Source: Paenibacillus sp. GP183
GTDB lineage: Bacteria > Bacillota > Bacilli > Paenibacillales > NBRC-103111
Length of the DNA stretch: 64,000 bases
Direction: 5' to 3'
Assembly (NCBI RefSeq): GCF_900104695.1
Contig: NZ_FNSW01000001.1
Location: 1,364,001-1,428,000, forward strand
The notes under the pieces were generated by a model. It was not told the origin of the DNA. It saw only the letters and a list, made by a program, of their open reading frames with translations, and did not search any database. Made by a program: the position numbers and the translations under genes. Positions 35,805 through 43,948 of this stretch are shown here, piece after piece. Position 1 is the stretch's first letter. Every line of letters begins with the position of its first letter.

Positions 35805-36338
35805 TTACAACGGATAGCGTGCCTGCCATCTGGAGGTATAAGTCAGATGAAAGCGGGCTTTCACCTGCTGCTCCAGCAGAATGGAGCTGACTTCCTGCAG
35901 ACGCGCATCCAAATTTTGAGCATTATCCCTATCTGCCGCCATGGCTAAAACCATTTGCGCATTGGTAAGAGCTGTAGCGTTCGAATAATCCATAATTCGT
36001 ACAAGGACCTGGTTCACATTCGAAGTTCGGGTGAATGTCAATTGAGCGATAGCATATAGATCCCGATAAACCAACGCTTCTTCCACATTCCTTGGCAGAC
36101 TGAGATCAATCGAGAGAACACTTTGGCTCAGTTCAACTTTGCGAATTCGCAGCTGCAGGGGGATTTGGACAAGCAGATCTACAAGGTTGCGGTCCGACAG
36201 CTGAACAACCTGGACGGTGGAGCCTGTCTGAGCAGAATTGGATATTGACAGATTTGTGGCCTCCGGCAATAAGGACATGGCTAACGCCAACAATCCTGAA
36301 AGTGCTGCAGTGATGAGGATACGGGCTTTCCATTTCAT
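35805..36338 (-). CDS. Membrane-anchored protein of unknown function
   Basis: 177 aa. An N-terminal hydrophobic segment (ILITAALSGLLALAMSLLP) is a signal or anchor; the rest is predicted outside the membrane with alternating beta and helix (SVLSIDLSLPRNVEEALVYRDLYAIAQLTF), faintly like a GerMN domain, which I cannot confirm. Start ATG 36338, eight bases after GGGAGG. A hairpin repeat (36353-36393) sits directly before the ribosome site. Lies between mtrB and hepS. Confidence 0.7.
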   Translation of the reverse strand: MKWKARILITAALSGLLALAMSLLPEATNLSISNSAQTGSTVQVVQLSDRNLVDLLVQIPLQLRIRKVELSQSVLSIDLSLPRNVEEALVYRDLYAIAQLTFTRTSNVNQVLVRIMDYSNATALTNAQMVLAMAADRDNAQNLDARLQEVSSILLEQQVKARFHLTYTSRWQARYPL

Positions 36339-36352
36339 GTACATGGCCTCCC

Positions 36353-36393
36353 TGAAGTTTTCCATGGGAAAACTTGCTTCGTAAGCATAAGCT
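36353..36393 (-). repeat. Hairpin repeat family, copy 3
   Basis: Perfect 9-bp inverted repeat with a 3-base loop (36355-36375), followed by cttcgtaagcataa, identical to the tail of the copy at 48268-48310. The hairpin arms differ in sequence but keep pairing. The element touches the ribosome site of the gene starting at 36338. Confidence 0.75.
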
Positions 36394-36417
36394 AAAAGCT
36401 TATACACCATTGTACAA

Positions 36418-36441
36418 TGAAAAAAAGCAGGCTATGCCTGC
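36418..36441 (-). terminator. Terminator after mtrB
   Basis: Five-bp GC-rich stem (36427-36431 with 36437-36441) with a five-base loop and seven U on the minus strand, 12 bp after the mtrB stop. Confidence 0.88.
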
Positions 36442-36452
36442 AAGCCGAACAA

Positions 36453-36692
36453 TTATTCCTCCGTGTCGATCGTACCGAACTTGGTCAATACAATCGCTTT
36501 GCCGCGAACCTTCACTGCCGAGGTATGCTCCGTAAATTGGGCGATCATGACTTCGCCTTTATCCAGCTTCTCGGTATGATGGAATCGGGTATCCTGACCT
36601 CTGGTTAATCCGATCACATGAACACCGTTTTCTTTGGCTTTAACTACAAAATATTCATTTTGTCCGCCGCCGCTGCCCTGATTGTTTTCCAT
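36453..36692 (-). CDS. mtrB: Transcription attenuation protein TRAP
   Basis: 79-aa subunit of the 11-mer ring that binds tryptophan and then (G/U)AG repeats in RNA. The RNA- and Trp-binding core [20 protein letters not shown] and [16 protein letters not shown] is almost that of Bacillus. A glycine-rich N-terminal extension is unusual. ATG 36692 is chosen for the nearby purine-rich ribosome site. folE (mtrA), its Bacillus partner, is absent. A 100-bp repeat (36783-36882) lies upstream. Target: the trp leader at 26859. Confidence 0.96.
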   Translation of the reverse strand: MENNQGSGGGQNEYFVVKAKENGVHVIGLTRGQDTRFHHTEKLDKGEVMIAQFTEHTSAVKVRGKAIVLTKFGTIDTEE

Positions 36693-36782
36693 GCCTTTTC
36701 CCCCATTCCGTTCATGGCTTAACACTGCTTCTCTTATGATGCTAAAAAAGCGATCACAAGTCAACCCTCCTGACAGATTCCT

Positions 36783-36882
36783 CAAGGATAAACGGCTACG
36801 TCGTCCTAAATGACGAGCGCGTTTGTCAAGGTTGAAGCGAAGTAGGATAAGTTTAGGAAAACTTATACTAACTTATCAACGA
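36783..36882 (-). repeat. 100-bp dispersed repeat, copy A (upstream of mtrB)
   Basis: Exactly 100 bp and identical to 40198-40297 at about 90 of 100 positions. Contains an imperfect hairpin at the gene-proximal end (AGGACG...TTTATCCT on the minus strand) and a second hairpin (ATAAGTTT with AAACTTAT) at the distal end. No ORF and no terminal inverted repeats of an insertion sequence. Confidence 0.92.
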
Positions 36883-36885
36883 AAC

Positions 36886-36923
36886 AAAAACCTCCCGATT
36901 AAGTGTTATCTTAACGAGAGGTT
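36886..36923 (-). terminator. Terminator after tRNA-Pro
   Basis: Fourteen-pair stem with one bulge (36889-36903 with 36910-36923), followed by five U on the minus strand, about 40 bp past the tRNA 3' end. Confidence 0.88.
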
Positions 36924-36961
36924 TCGAAATCCCAAATCAAAATTTCCTGCATAGAGCCTGA

Positions 36962-37035
36962 TCGGAGTAGCGGGATTCGAACCCACGGCCTCATCCACCC
37001 CAAGGATGCGCGCTACCGAGCTGCGCCATACCCCG
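36962..37035 (-). tRNA. tRNA-Pro (anticodon GGG)
   Basis: 74-nt cloverleaf on the minus strand: acceptor CGGGGTA/TACTCCG with one G-U pair, discriminator A, D arm GCGC/GCGC, anticodon stem CATCC/GGATG with loop TTGGGGT (GGG), and T arm GTGGG-TTCGAAT-CCCGC. The 3' CCA is not encoded and must be added by Cca. Lies between hbs and mtrB. Confidence 0.96.
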
Positions 37036-37100
37036 TAATCTTTCACTTTAGTTATTATAGTGCGTGCTTTTGCAAATGTAAAGGCATTTGAAAGCCATAG

Positions 37101-37132
37101 AAAAAAGCCGCGTCTGTGCACAGCCGCGGCTT
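37101..37132 (-). terminator. Terminator after hbs
   Basis: Eight-bp GC-rich stem (37105-37112 with 37125-37132) followed by U on the minus strand, 24 bp after the stop. Confidence 0.9.
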
Positions 37133-37155
37133 CTTCTAATATGTAAAACTAGCAA

Positions 37156-37428
37156 TTATTGAATTCCGTCCTTAAGCGCTTTTCCAGGTTTGAATGCCGG
37201 GATTTTACTTGCAGCGATTTCAATCTCTTCACCGGTTTGCGGGTTACGTCCTTTACGAGCGGAACGTTCACGAACTTCAAAATTCCCGAAACCTACAAGT
37301 TGTACTTTGTCTCCGCTTTGCAAAGCTTCAGAAATTGCGTCAAAAACAGCATCCACTGCTTTAGTTGCATCTTTCTTGGTAAGCTCGGAGGTTTCTGATA
37401 CCTTGTTGATCAATTCAGATTTATTCAT
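37156..37428 (-). CDS. hbs: DNA-binding protein HU
   Basis: 90-aa histone-like protein that bends and packs [45 protein letters not shown] (the DNA-binding arm) and [11 protein letters not shown] are diagnostic. ATG 37428 follows GGAGG; an upstream in-frame ATG lacks a ribosome site. Stands alone between spoIVA and tRNA-Pro. Confidence 0.97.
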   Translation of the reverse strand: MNKSELINKVSETSELTKKDATKAVDAVFDAISEALQSGDKVQLVGFGNFEVRERSARKGRNPQTGEEIEIAASKIPAFKPGKALKDGIQ

Positions 37429-37625
37429 GCCATTCACCTCCTCCCAAAATTCTTTCATCCATTACTTTTCTGTTTTCACTGTTTCTCTAAAAAATATACA
37501 TAGAAACAGAAAAATGATTGATTTCGCAGCGAAAAAATTGCTTTTCGACCAAACGAACAAACCTATCGTAATACACGGGCGAAGCAATTTCAAGTCCAGT
37601 TTGCTTTTTTTATGATAGATTTGGA

Positions 37626-37660
37626 TAAAATAAGACAAAAAGCACTCTTTTGAGTGCTTT
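37626..37660 (-). terminator. Terminator after spoIVA
   Basis: Nine-bp perfect stem (37639-37647 with 37652-37660), four-base loop and a U-rich tail on the minus strand. Confidence 0.9.
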
Positions 37661-37699
37661 TGGACTATAACCTGCCAAGGAAGCTGAAACTGTACGGCA

Positions 37700-39178
37700 T
37701 TAAAGTATAATGGCGATCAATCCACCGGAACCTTCATTGATAATACGGCCCAAGGTTTCCTGCAATTTGTATCTCGCGTTATCCGGCATCATCGCAAGCT
37801 TGCCTTGAATGCCTTCGCGAACAATGGAATGGAGTGATCGACCGAAGATGTCCGATTCCCAAATCTTGAGTGGATTGGCTTCAAAATCCTGCATCAGATA
37901 ACGAACGAGCTCTTCGCTTTGCTTCTCGGTTCCGATGATCGGCGAGAACTCGGATTCCACATCGACACGAATCATATGGATGGACGGCGCTGTCGCTCTC
38001 AAGCGAACTCCAAACCGAGAGCCTTGCCTGATCAGTTCAGGCTCATCCAGATTCATCTCTGCAAGCGTTGGAGCAGCAATTCCATAACCCGTGGTCTTGA
38101 CCATCTCCAGAGCTTCTGCGAATTGATCATATTCCCGCTTCGCATGCGTAAGATCCTGCATCAGCTGCAGCAGATGATCTTTTCCGCGGATTTCTACCCC
38201 TACGACCTCGACCAGAATGCGGTCATACAGTTCATCCGGGGCATACAAATCAATTTCTGCAACGCCTCGACCCATATTCATGCCAGCCAGAGCCGCTCTA
38301 TCAATGAAATCATATTCGCCAAATTGATTAACTACACGATCCACGTCACGCAGTCGACGAATGTCTTGAACCGTGTCGCGTACGGATGTTTCAAATCTAT
38401 CGCGCAGCCAATGGTTTTCATTCAGCACCATCACCCAGCTCGGCAAATTAACATTGACCTCGTGAACAGGAAACTCATAGAGCACCTCGCGCAGTACAGA
38501 GACCATTTCTTCCTCACCTGCAGTGGCGACGCTCATGGTCATTACGGGAACATCGTAGCGGCTTTGCAGCTCGCTGCGAAGCTCCTTCGCTGAATCGCTG
38601 CTCGGCTTTTGTGAATTCACAATGACGATGAACGGTTTGCCGACTTCTTTAAGCTCTGCGATGATTCGTTCCTCCGCCAGAATATATGAAGATCTGGGGA
38701 TTTCCGAAATTGTGCCGTCGGTCGTGATCACAACACCAAGAGTGGAATGCTCTTGTATCACCTTACGCGTTCCGATTTCTGCCGCTTCCTGAAATGGAAT
38801 GGGTTCATCGAACCAAGGGGTGCTGATCATGCGGGGACCATTTTCATCCTCATAGCCTTTAGCCCCTTCTACTGCGTAGCCTACACAATCTACTAGGCGT
38901 ACATTGACATTCAAACCTTCCGCGACAACAATTTGAACCGCAGTATTCGGCACGAACTTGGGCTCTGTTGTCATAATGGTGCGGCCTGCTGCGCTCTGCG
39001 GGAGTTCATCCGTAGCACGAATTCGTTCCGTTTCGCTTTGAATGTTCGGCAGAACCACAGATTCCATAAAGCGCTTAATAAAAGTCGATTTACCTGTGCG
39101 GACCGCGCCGACAACCCCAAGATAAATATCTCCTCCCGTACGCTCTGCAATGTCCTTAAAGATATCCACTTTCTCCAA
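37700..39178 (-). CDS. spoIVA: Stage IV sporulation protein A (spore coat ATPase)
   Basis: Coats the forespore and polymerises with ATP to form the base of the spore coat. 492 aa, equal to the Bacillus protein. Walker A GAVRTGKST is near residue 25, and TTEPKFVP and the NSQKPSS guanine-like motif follow. TTG 39178 gives LEKVDIFKDIAERTGGD, the usual start, six bases after AGGAGGG; upstream in-frame ATGs are rejected. CATATATT at 39259-39266 with CATAATT at 39279-39285 may be a sigma-E promoter. Confidence 0.96.
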   Translation of the reverse strand: MEKVDIFKDIAERTGGDIYLGVVGAVRTGKSTFIKRFMESVVLPNIQSETERIRATDELPQSAAGRTIMTTEPKFVPNTAVQIVVAEGLNVNVRLVDCVGYAVEGAKGYEDENGPRMISTPWFDEPIPFQEAAEIGTRKVIQEHSTLGVVITTDGTISEIPRSSYILAEERIIAELKEVGKPFIVIVNSQKPSSDSAKELRSELQSRYDVPVMTMSVATAGEEEMVSVLREVLYEFPVHEVNVNLPSWVMVLNENHWLRDRFETSVRDTVQDIRRLRDVDRVVNQFGEYDFIDRAALAGMNMGRGVAEIDLYAPDELYDRILVEVVGVEIRGKDHLLQLMQDLTHAKREYDQFAEALEMVKTTGYGIAAPTLAEMNLDEPELIRQGSRFGVRLRATAPSIHMIRVDVESEFSPIIGTEKQSEELVRYLMQDFEANPLKIWESDIFGRSLHSIVREGIQGKLAMMPDNARYKLQETLGRIINEGSGGLIAIIL

Positions 39179-39386
39179 GAGAATCCCTCCTACAGTTTTG
39201 CGTAGCAGCTCTTCAGGCTGCGACTTGATAACTCGTACAATCATTTGTTCTAGTAAGAAATATATGTTTCTTCGATAGAATTATGTTAGGTGCGCAAATC
39301 TTTTTTCAATAATCGCACACACCTAACAAACTCATTCTCACATGGAACCTCTGAAAAAATATATGTAACAAGTCCAAAGCTTATGT

Positions 39387-39422
39387 CAAAAAAAATAACC
39401 TTTCGCATAAGTTCGCAAAAGG
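39387..39422 (-). terminator. Terminator after yphF
   Basis: Imperfect CCTTT...AAAGG stem with an inner GC pair set (39399-39422), followed by eight U on the minus strand. Confidence 0.75.
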
Positions 39423-39441
39423 CATGTACATCATTGCTTTT

Positions 39442-40182
39442 TCATTGCTGATAAGGCAGCGGCTGCTTGTCGCTCCACCTGTAAGCAAAGGATCGGGCGG
39501 GTACAAAATAAGAATTCGCAACAAGCAATTCTCGCAAATCAGGCACGGGGTCCAGCTTGCTTTCTAGTTGTTTCGAAGTAATCACTTTCATGATGTCCGG
39601 CGCATAATCAATGGCAACAGTACCTGTTGATTGTTGGATGATATAGTTAATAAGGCTTTGTCGATTGTACGTCGATTTGACGGCCGGAGCTTTACCCCCA
39701 AGCTTTTGCATATCCAGATAATAAAAATCAGGAGTGATTTGAATCCCAATAGGCAGCGCTCCCGCATGCTTCGATTTATAATCTTCCACCTGTTTTTGCA
39801 AATCAACTACAGACTGATAGGCTGTCAGATCCATAAGCTTGACCTCCGCCCTGGTCTCAACATTAATGAGCACATACATAAAAATGCCGCCTTTTTCAAA
39901 GGCGTTTGCCGGTACAGCGCTTAATAAATTCATTCTTTGCAGCTTGCCAAAATCAATGACATATTTTTCGTACAACGGAGTTTTCATGTCGCTGTTCTTG
40001 ATCGGCAGCACGCCTGTCTTGGTCCGATACTGATCGATAGCTTGTTGAACAACAGTGATGAACTCCGATGGATTCACTTGATTTTCCTTGCGGAGCTCAT
40101 TTGGATAGGCACATCCCCCAAGCATTACCAGTAAAAGAACCCCCGCCAGAAAGCTAAAAGAAGTCCTAGTATACCGTTTCAA
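39442..40182 (-). CDS. yphF: Lipoprotein YphF family
   Basis: 246 aa. A signal peptide ending in LVMLGGC gives a lipid-anchored protein. The body (FITVVQQAIDQYRTKTGVLPIKNSD) is of unknown function. TTG 40182 follows AAGGAGGGG; upstream codons lie in a dispersed repeat and are not coding. Named from its place next to spoIVA and from its lipoprotein character, as in Bacillus. Confidence 0.8.
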   Translation of the reverse strand: MKRYTRTSFSFLAGVLLLVMLGGCAYPNELRKENQVNPSEFITVVQQAIDQYRTKTGVLPIKNSDMKTPLYEKYVIDFGKLQRMNLLSAVPANAFEKGGIFMYVLINVETRAEVKLMDLTAYQSVVDLQKQVEDYKSKHAGALPIGIQITPDFYYLDMQKLGGKAPAVKSTYNRQSLINYIIQQSTGTVAIDYAPDIMKVITSKQLESKLDPVPDLRELLVANSYFVPARSFAYRWSDKQPLPYQQ

Positions 40183-40197
40183 ACCGATCCCCTCCTT

Positions 40198-40297
40198 CAA
40201 GGATAAACGGCTACACCGTCCTAAATGACGAGCGCGTTTGTCAAGGTTGATGCGAAGCAAGATAAGTTCAGAAAAACTTATACTTTCTAATCAACGA
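40198..40297 (-). repeat. 100-bp dispersed repeat, copy B (upstream of yphF)
   Basis: Second full copy, about 90 percent identical to 36783-36882 and in the same orientation relative to the downstream gene. It ends five bases from the yphF ribosome site. Both end hairpins are kept, with paired changes in one arm. Confidence 0.92.
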
Positions 40298-40306
40298 TCT
40301 AAATAA

Positions 40307-40654
40307 CTACATCCAATCGTCTTCTTCCTTCTGTTTAGACAATTGGGCGCGGATCACAGCTTTCAATGGATCTTCAGGAATGAAAACTTCTACATTCCCC
40401 TTAACCCTTGCCTGGCAGGACAATCTGTACCCTTCCGAAGCTTGGCTGCCTATTTTCAAACGCTCGTTTTGATTCATTGGCTCAAGCCCGCTCTGGTCTT
40501 TGACCATCACCTTGCACATCAAGCAGGCCGCTTTCCCTCCACAGCGAGTGCGAATGGTCACTCTGGCCTTTCGGCCTGCATCGAACAAGGTTGTTCCGGG
40601 CCGCACTCCAATCTTTTTGTTATCCGGCCAAAATGTGATTTCCGGCAAAGACAT
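40307..40654 (-). CDS. 2Fe-2S ferredoxin-like protein
   Basis: 115 aa, plant-type ferredoxin fold. Cluster ligands: CGGKAACLMC (C-x5-C-x2-C) and a fourth Cys in RLSCQA. Electron carrier; partner unknown. It lies two bases after the nucleotidyltransferase-like gene, and a second ferredoxin follows upstream, so the three form one run. Confidence 0.85.
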   Translation of the reverse strand: MSLPEITFWPDNKKIGVRPGTTLFDAGRKARVTIRTRCGGKAACLMCKVMVKDQSGLEPMNQNERLKIGSQASEGYRLSCQARVKGNVEVFIPEDPLKAVIRAQLSKQKEEDDWM

Positions 40655-40656
40655 GG

Positions 40657-41277
40657 CTATCCCCTACTTCTGGTTTCCATAGTATGTGAAGTTGTGCCAA
40701 GCAATTTATCTAATCGAAGCATAAATTCCGGCGACCACTGATTGCGTTCAATCAGATCCTGCAATACCGGCAAGTGCTGCTCCGGCTTGATGAGCATAGC
40801 AGCTGCAATAGGCTTATAACGGTCGGGACGATCACGCAGCATGTTAAAAAGCAGTTCATGCGCTAGCGGCATTACTGCTAAGACAGTTCCTTGTATTTCC
40901 ACATTGAGCGCATACTGCTGCAGGAAGTACTCGGCCTCTGCGTAATAGTGAGAGCCATTCTTATGAACACTGAATCCGCCTACAGCTTCAACCTGCATAT
41001 CCGCTACCCGATAATGACTTAGTGTTGATGTGTAAATCTCGGTTGTACTGAGCAGCGGTTGATCAAGAGCCCAATTTTGCAGGATATGAAACAATGCCTC
41101 CACTTCATGTTCATCCAGATAAATGTCCAAATCTCCGGGACTCTGAACTAGTTCAATCCCATGGAGCAGAAGACCGCAACTCCCGCCGACCAGCCATTTT
41201 ATCCCGCTGTATTGAAGTGCTTTTTGAAGCATCTCCATAGCTTGAAGCACTTTGAAGGACAACTGCACAAAGGACAC
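40657..41277 (-). CDS. Nucleotidyltransferase-fold protein
   Basis: 206 aa. N-terminal WLVGGSCGLLLHG and SPGDLDIYLDE form the GGS-x9-DxD pattern of minimal nucleotidyltransferases, similar to stand-alone NT domains. The C-terminal half is helical. Substrate unknown. GTG start at 41277. Sandwiched between two ferredoxin genes. Confidence 0.75.
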   Translation of the reverse strand: MSFVQLSFKVLQAMEMLQKALQYSGIKWLVGGSCGLLLHGIELVQSPGDLDIYLDEHEVEALFHILQNWALDQPLLSTTEIYTSTLSHYRVADMQVEAVGGFSVHKNGSHYYAEAEYFLQQYALNVEIQGTVLAVMPLAHELLFNMLRDRPDRYKPIAAAMLIKPEQHLPVLQDLIERNQWSPEFMLRLDKLLGTTSHTMETRSRG

Positions 41278-41298
41278 ACCTTTCCCTGACGTTCATAT

Positions 41299-41595
41299 TT
41301 AAAAGTATGGCTTGTGTGTCACTGAAATCGTTCCGGTCTGAGACTTGATTGCGCATTGGCAGCCTAGACGAAACCCCTGTTCCAGCTCTTCCGGTTCCAA
41401 TCGGTCTTCCTCAGCTTCGGTTGGCAATTCCAGATCCTGCATCCCTTCCGTAACCAAGCAGCGGCATCTAGCACATGTTCCACGGGTACAGGAAAATCCC
41501 CAATCGACCTCGTGTTTAAGCGCCAGATCCAGAATCGTCAGCCCTTTCTCAGCCTCTACGGTTTTCTGAATTCGGCGAGCTTTGAGCTCTAACAA
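41299..41595 (-). CDS. Second 2Fe-2S ferredoxin-like protein
   Basis: 98 aa from TTG 41595, seven bases after GGGGG. Ligands in FSCTRGTCARCRC (C-x4-C-x2-C) and GCQC. The acidic middle (TEAEEDRLEPEELE) is typical of small bacterial ferredoxins. It is distinct from the one at 40307. In-frame ATGs upstream would cross the yphE gene and are rejected. Confidence 0.83.
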   Translation of the reverse strand: MLELKARRIQKTVEAEKGLTILDLALKHEVDWGFSCTRGTCARCRCLVTEGMQDLELPTEAEEDRLEPEELEQGFRLGCQCAIKSQTGTISVTHKPYF

Positions 41596-41606
41596 GCGAT
41601 AACCCC

Positions 41607-41801
41607 CTACAACATAGATAGCAGCATATAGATTATGATGGGTATAAATAAAATAAAGGCAATTACAGATAAAATAATTCTTACCGCACCTGTTGTCCGG
41701 GTTCGAGCATAGGTGATCAGTAAGGAGGAAACGACCATAAGTCCAATCGCTACAAATGAAGCCCACATTTTGTCCAAACCTGACATACTGATTGCTCCCA
41801 T
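41607..41801 (-). CDS. yphE: Small membrane protein, DUF2768 (YphE)
   Basis: 64 aa with two hydrophobic helices (FVAIGLMVVSSLLITYA and ILSVIAFILFIPIIIYMLL). Place between gpsA and yphF and its size match YphE. Function unknown. Follows the SpoVIF-like terminator, so it has its own promoter. Confidence 0.75.
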   Translation of the reverse strand: MGAISMSGLDKMWASFVAIGLMVVSSLLITYARTRTTGAVRIILSVIAFILFIPIIIYMLLSML

Positions 41802-41844
41802 TTCAAAGTGTCAAAAACCTATGAATGATTATAGCATATGGGCA

Positions 41845-41879
41845 GAAAAAAAGCATAAACGGGTATGCCCGTTTATGCT
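41845..41879 (-). terminator. Terminator after the SpoVIF-like gene
   Basis: Perfect 12-bp stem (41852-41863 with 41868-41879), tetraloop and seven U on the minus strand. Confidence 0.94.
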
Positions 41880-41899
41880 CACACACCTTGCTAAAGCTG

Positions 41900-42181
41900 C
41901 TACTTTTTCCCCATCATCATACTCATCAGTTGGTTCAAATTGTCGGGGTCCAGCTTGCTGCTTTTGACAGCCTTGATGATTTCATTCACGGTATCTTCCG
42001 ATACCTTTACATTGACGAGTCCCGACACCTGCTTGATCAATTGACGAAGCTGCGTCTCGTTTTGCAACGTTGACGGCTTCACGCCGCTAGCTATCTTTTG
42101 AATATCCTTCTCGGATACGGATTTGCCCGTTTTCTTCTTCACAACATTCAACACGTCTTTGGATACATCTTTATTCGCCAC
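41900..42181 (-). CDS. Stage VI sporulation protein F-like
   Basis: 93 aa, soluble and charged, with two repeated helical units (DVLNVVKKKTGKSVSEKDIQKIASGV and KQVSGLVNVKVSEDTVNEIIKAVKSS). This pattern is that of the SpoVIF (YjcC) family, involved in late coat assembly. GTG 42181 is six bases after GGGAGG. Placed between gpsA and yphE, unlike Bacillus. Confidence 0.75.
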   Translation of the reverse strand: MANKDVSKDVLNVVKKKTGKSVSEKDIQKIASGVKPSTLQNETQLRQLIKQVSGLVNVKVSEDTVNEIIKAVKSSKLDPDNLNQLMSMMMGKK

Positions 42182-42259
42182 TTTCTCGCCTCCCACTTTC
42201 TTATGATGGATACGATCCAACTAAGATATAGTATGAAGGCGAAGCGGTGTCCGTGTAGG

Positions 42260-43303
42260 CTATTCGAGCCACTTTGCACTGCTCGGGGAATCCAATTCTT
42301 CCATCTCCTGGGTTCGGTTTCTCCCCATCAGATCCTCTACCGCAAGCTTGGGCGATTTCCCTTCAAACAGCACATGATAAAGCTCATCCGAGATTGGCAT
42401 TTTAACTCCAAAAGTGCGTGACAGCTCATAAGCGACCTTGGTTGTTTTAACACCTTCCACGACCATGCCCATTTTTTCCAGTACCTGATCCAGCGGCTCT
42501 CCTTTGGCCAACATGTAGCCGGCACGCCAATTACGGCTGTGTTTACTCGTTCCGGTGGCAATCAAATCGCCCAAGCCGGCAAGCCCTGCAAAAGTTTGCG
42601 GATAGGCGCCCATGGCCACACCCAGCCTGGCGACCTCGGCGAGACCGCGAGTGAGAAGCGCTGCTTTTGCGTTATCCCCAAAGCCAAGCCCATCCGATAA
42701 CCCGGCCCCAAGTGCGATGATATTCTTGAGCGCTCCGCCAACTTCAACTCCGAGCACATCGGAATTGGTATATACCCGAAAATAAGGATTAATCAATAAA
42801 TCCTGTGCCATTTCCGCCGATCCTTGATCCTGTGAAGCGACTACGACTGTGGCCGGGCTTTTGAGGATGACCTCTTCCGCATGGCTGGGACCGGATAAGA
42901 CCACAATCTTTTCTTCCTTAAGCTGCGGAATTTCGTCTGCAATTACACCCGTCATTCGCATTAAGGTTCCGGTTTCAAATCCCTTGGCTGCATGGATCAC
43001 AAGTGTATCCTTATGTAAAAAAGGCCTAATTCGGGAGGCTACTTCTCGCATGCCTGAGGTAGGTACAGCCAAAACAATTGCGGCCGCACCTGAAAGTGCC
43101 TCCTGCACTGAACTCGTGGCCCTAATCTCGGTTGACAGTTTAGTATCTGCAAGAAACCGGCTGTTATGGTGCAAGGTGTTGATTTCCACGACCTGATCCT
43201 CATTTCGGGACCAGAGCCATACCTCCTTGCCGTTGTCCGCCAATACGGCTGCAAGAGCCGTTCCCCAACTGCCTGCTGCCATTACTGCCACTTTGTTCGA
43301 CAA
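42260..43303 (-). CDS. gpsA: Glycerol-3-phosphate dehydrogenase [NAD(P)+]
   Basis: Makes sn-glycerol 3-phosphate for phospholipids. 347 aa; AVMAAGSWGTALA, AVPTSGMREVA, AAKGFE, LSGPSHAEEV, NIIALGAGLSDGLGFGDNAKAALLTRGLAE. The first glycine of the usual GAGSWG is Ala here. TTG 43303 follows GGGGGG; an ATG 39 bases upstream has no ribosome site. plsY, which uses its product, is directly upstream. Confidence 0.94.
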   Translation of the reverse strand: MSNKVAVMAAGSWGTALAAVLADNGKEVWLWSRNEDQVVEINTLHHNSRFLADTKLSTEIRATSSVQEALSGAAAIVLAVPTSGMREVASRIRPFLHKDTLVIHAAKGFETGTLMRMTGVIADEIPQLKEEKIVVLSGPSHAEEVILKSPATVVVASQDQGSAEMAQDLLINPYFRVYTNSDVLGVEVGGALKNIIALGAGLSDGLGFGDNAKAALLTRGLAEVARLGVAMGAYPQTFAGLAGLGDLIATGTSKHSRNWRAGYMLAKGEPLDQVLEKMGMVVEGVKTTKVAYELSRTFGVKMPISDELYHVLFEGKSPKLAVEDLMGRNRTQEMEELDSPSSAKWLE

Positions 43304-43343
43304 GTTGATGCCCCCCTTACATGCGAGCTGATTGAAGCGCAAG

Positions 43344-43937
43344 TCACGCTTTTTTCGAGCCTATCTTATTCTCCTTACCCTGAAGGAGCTTGGCAATATT
43401 CTTGCGATGCCTGAGAAAAGCAAATAAACAAATAACAATACTTACCCAAAACACCTCGATCGGCCGGCCCATACCCCAAATGAAAAAAGGTAAAATCGCA
43501 GTAAGCAGCAGGGAGCCTAGCGATACATAGCGAGTAATTACTATTAAAAGAATAGCCAGAAGACCGGCAAAAAGCGTTGGCAAAAAACATAAGGTTGCCA
43601 TGACACCTATTGTGGTCGCGATCCCTTTACCGCCTCTAAAACCAAAAAACAGCGGCCAATTATGCCCGATAATAGCGGATAATCCACTTACAACAAGGAT
43701 CAACTCTATGCCGCCAAGCCATTTGGCGAGATAGACCGCAAGCACACCTTTAAGCGCATCTAGGATTAAAACGAGAATAGCAGGGCCTTTACCGAGTACA
43801 CGAAGTGTGTTGGTAGCTCCCGCATTTCCGCTTCCATGCTCGCGGATATCGATCCCTTTAAGCCATCTGCCAAATAAATAACTAAAGTTGATAGAGCCTA
43901 GTAAATATCCCGCTATAATTGCTCCAAATGATAGCAA
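43344..43937 (-). CDS. plsY: Acyl-phosphate:glycerol-3-phosphate acyltransferase
   Basis: Puts the first acyl chain on glycerol 3-phosphate. 197 aa, about five membrane helices, with GSGNAGATNTLRVLGK, NWPLFFGFRGGKGIATTIG and a C-terminal RHRKNIAKLLQGKENKIG. Lies 11 bp after der and 40 bp before gpsA. Confidence 0.95.
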   Translation of the reverse strand: MLSFGAIIAGYLLGSINFSYLFGRWLKGIDIREHGSGNAGATNTLRVLGKGPAILVLILDALKGVLAVYLAKWLGGIELILVVSGLSAIIGHNWPLFFGFRGGKGIATTIGVMATLCFLPTLFAGLLAILLIVITRYVSLGSLLLTAILPFFIWGMGRPIEVFWVSIVICLFAFLRHRKNIAKLLQGKENKIGSKKA

Positions 43938-43948
43938 TGGTTTTCCCC

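Noticed and set aside
39179-39244. Upstream extension of spoIVA
   Set aside because: The added 22 codons precede a strong ribosome site and are absent from the standard 492-aa protein; TTG 39178 is the better start.
40183-40260. N-terminal extension of the yphF frame
   Set aside because: It runs through the ribosome site into the dispersed repeat; it does not look like coding sequence.
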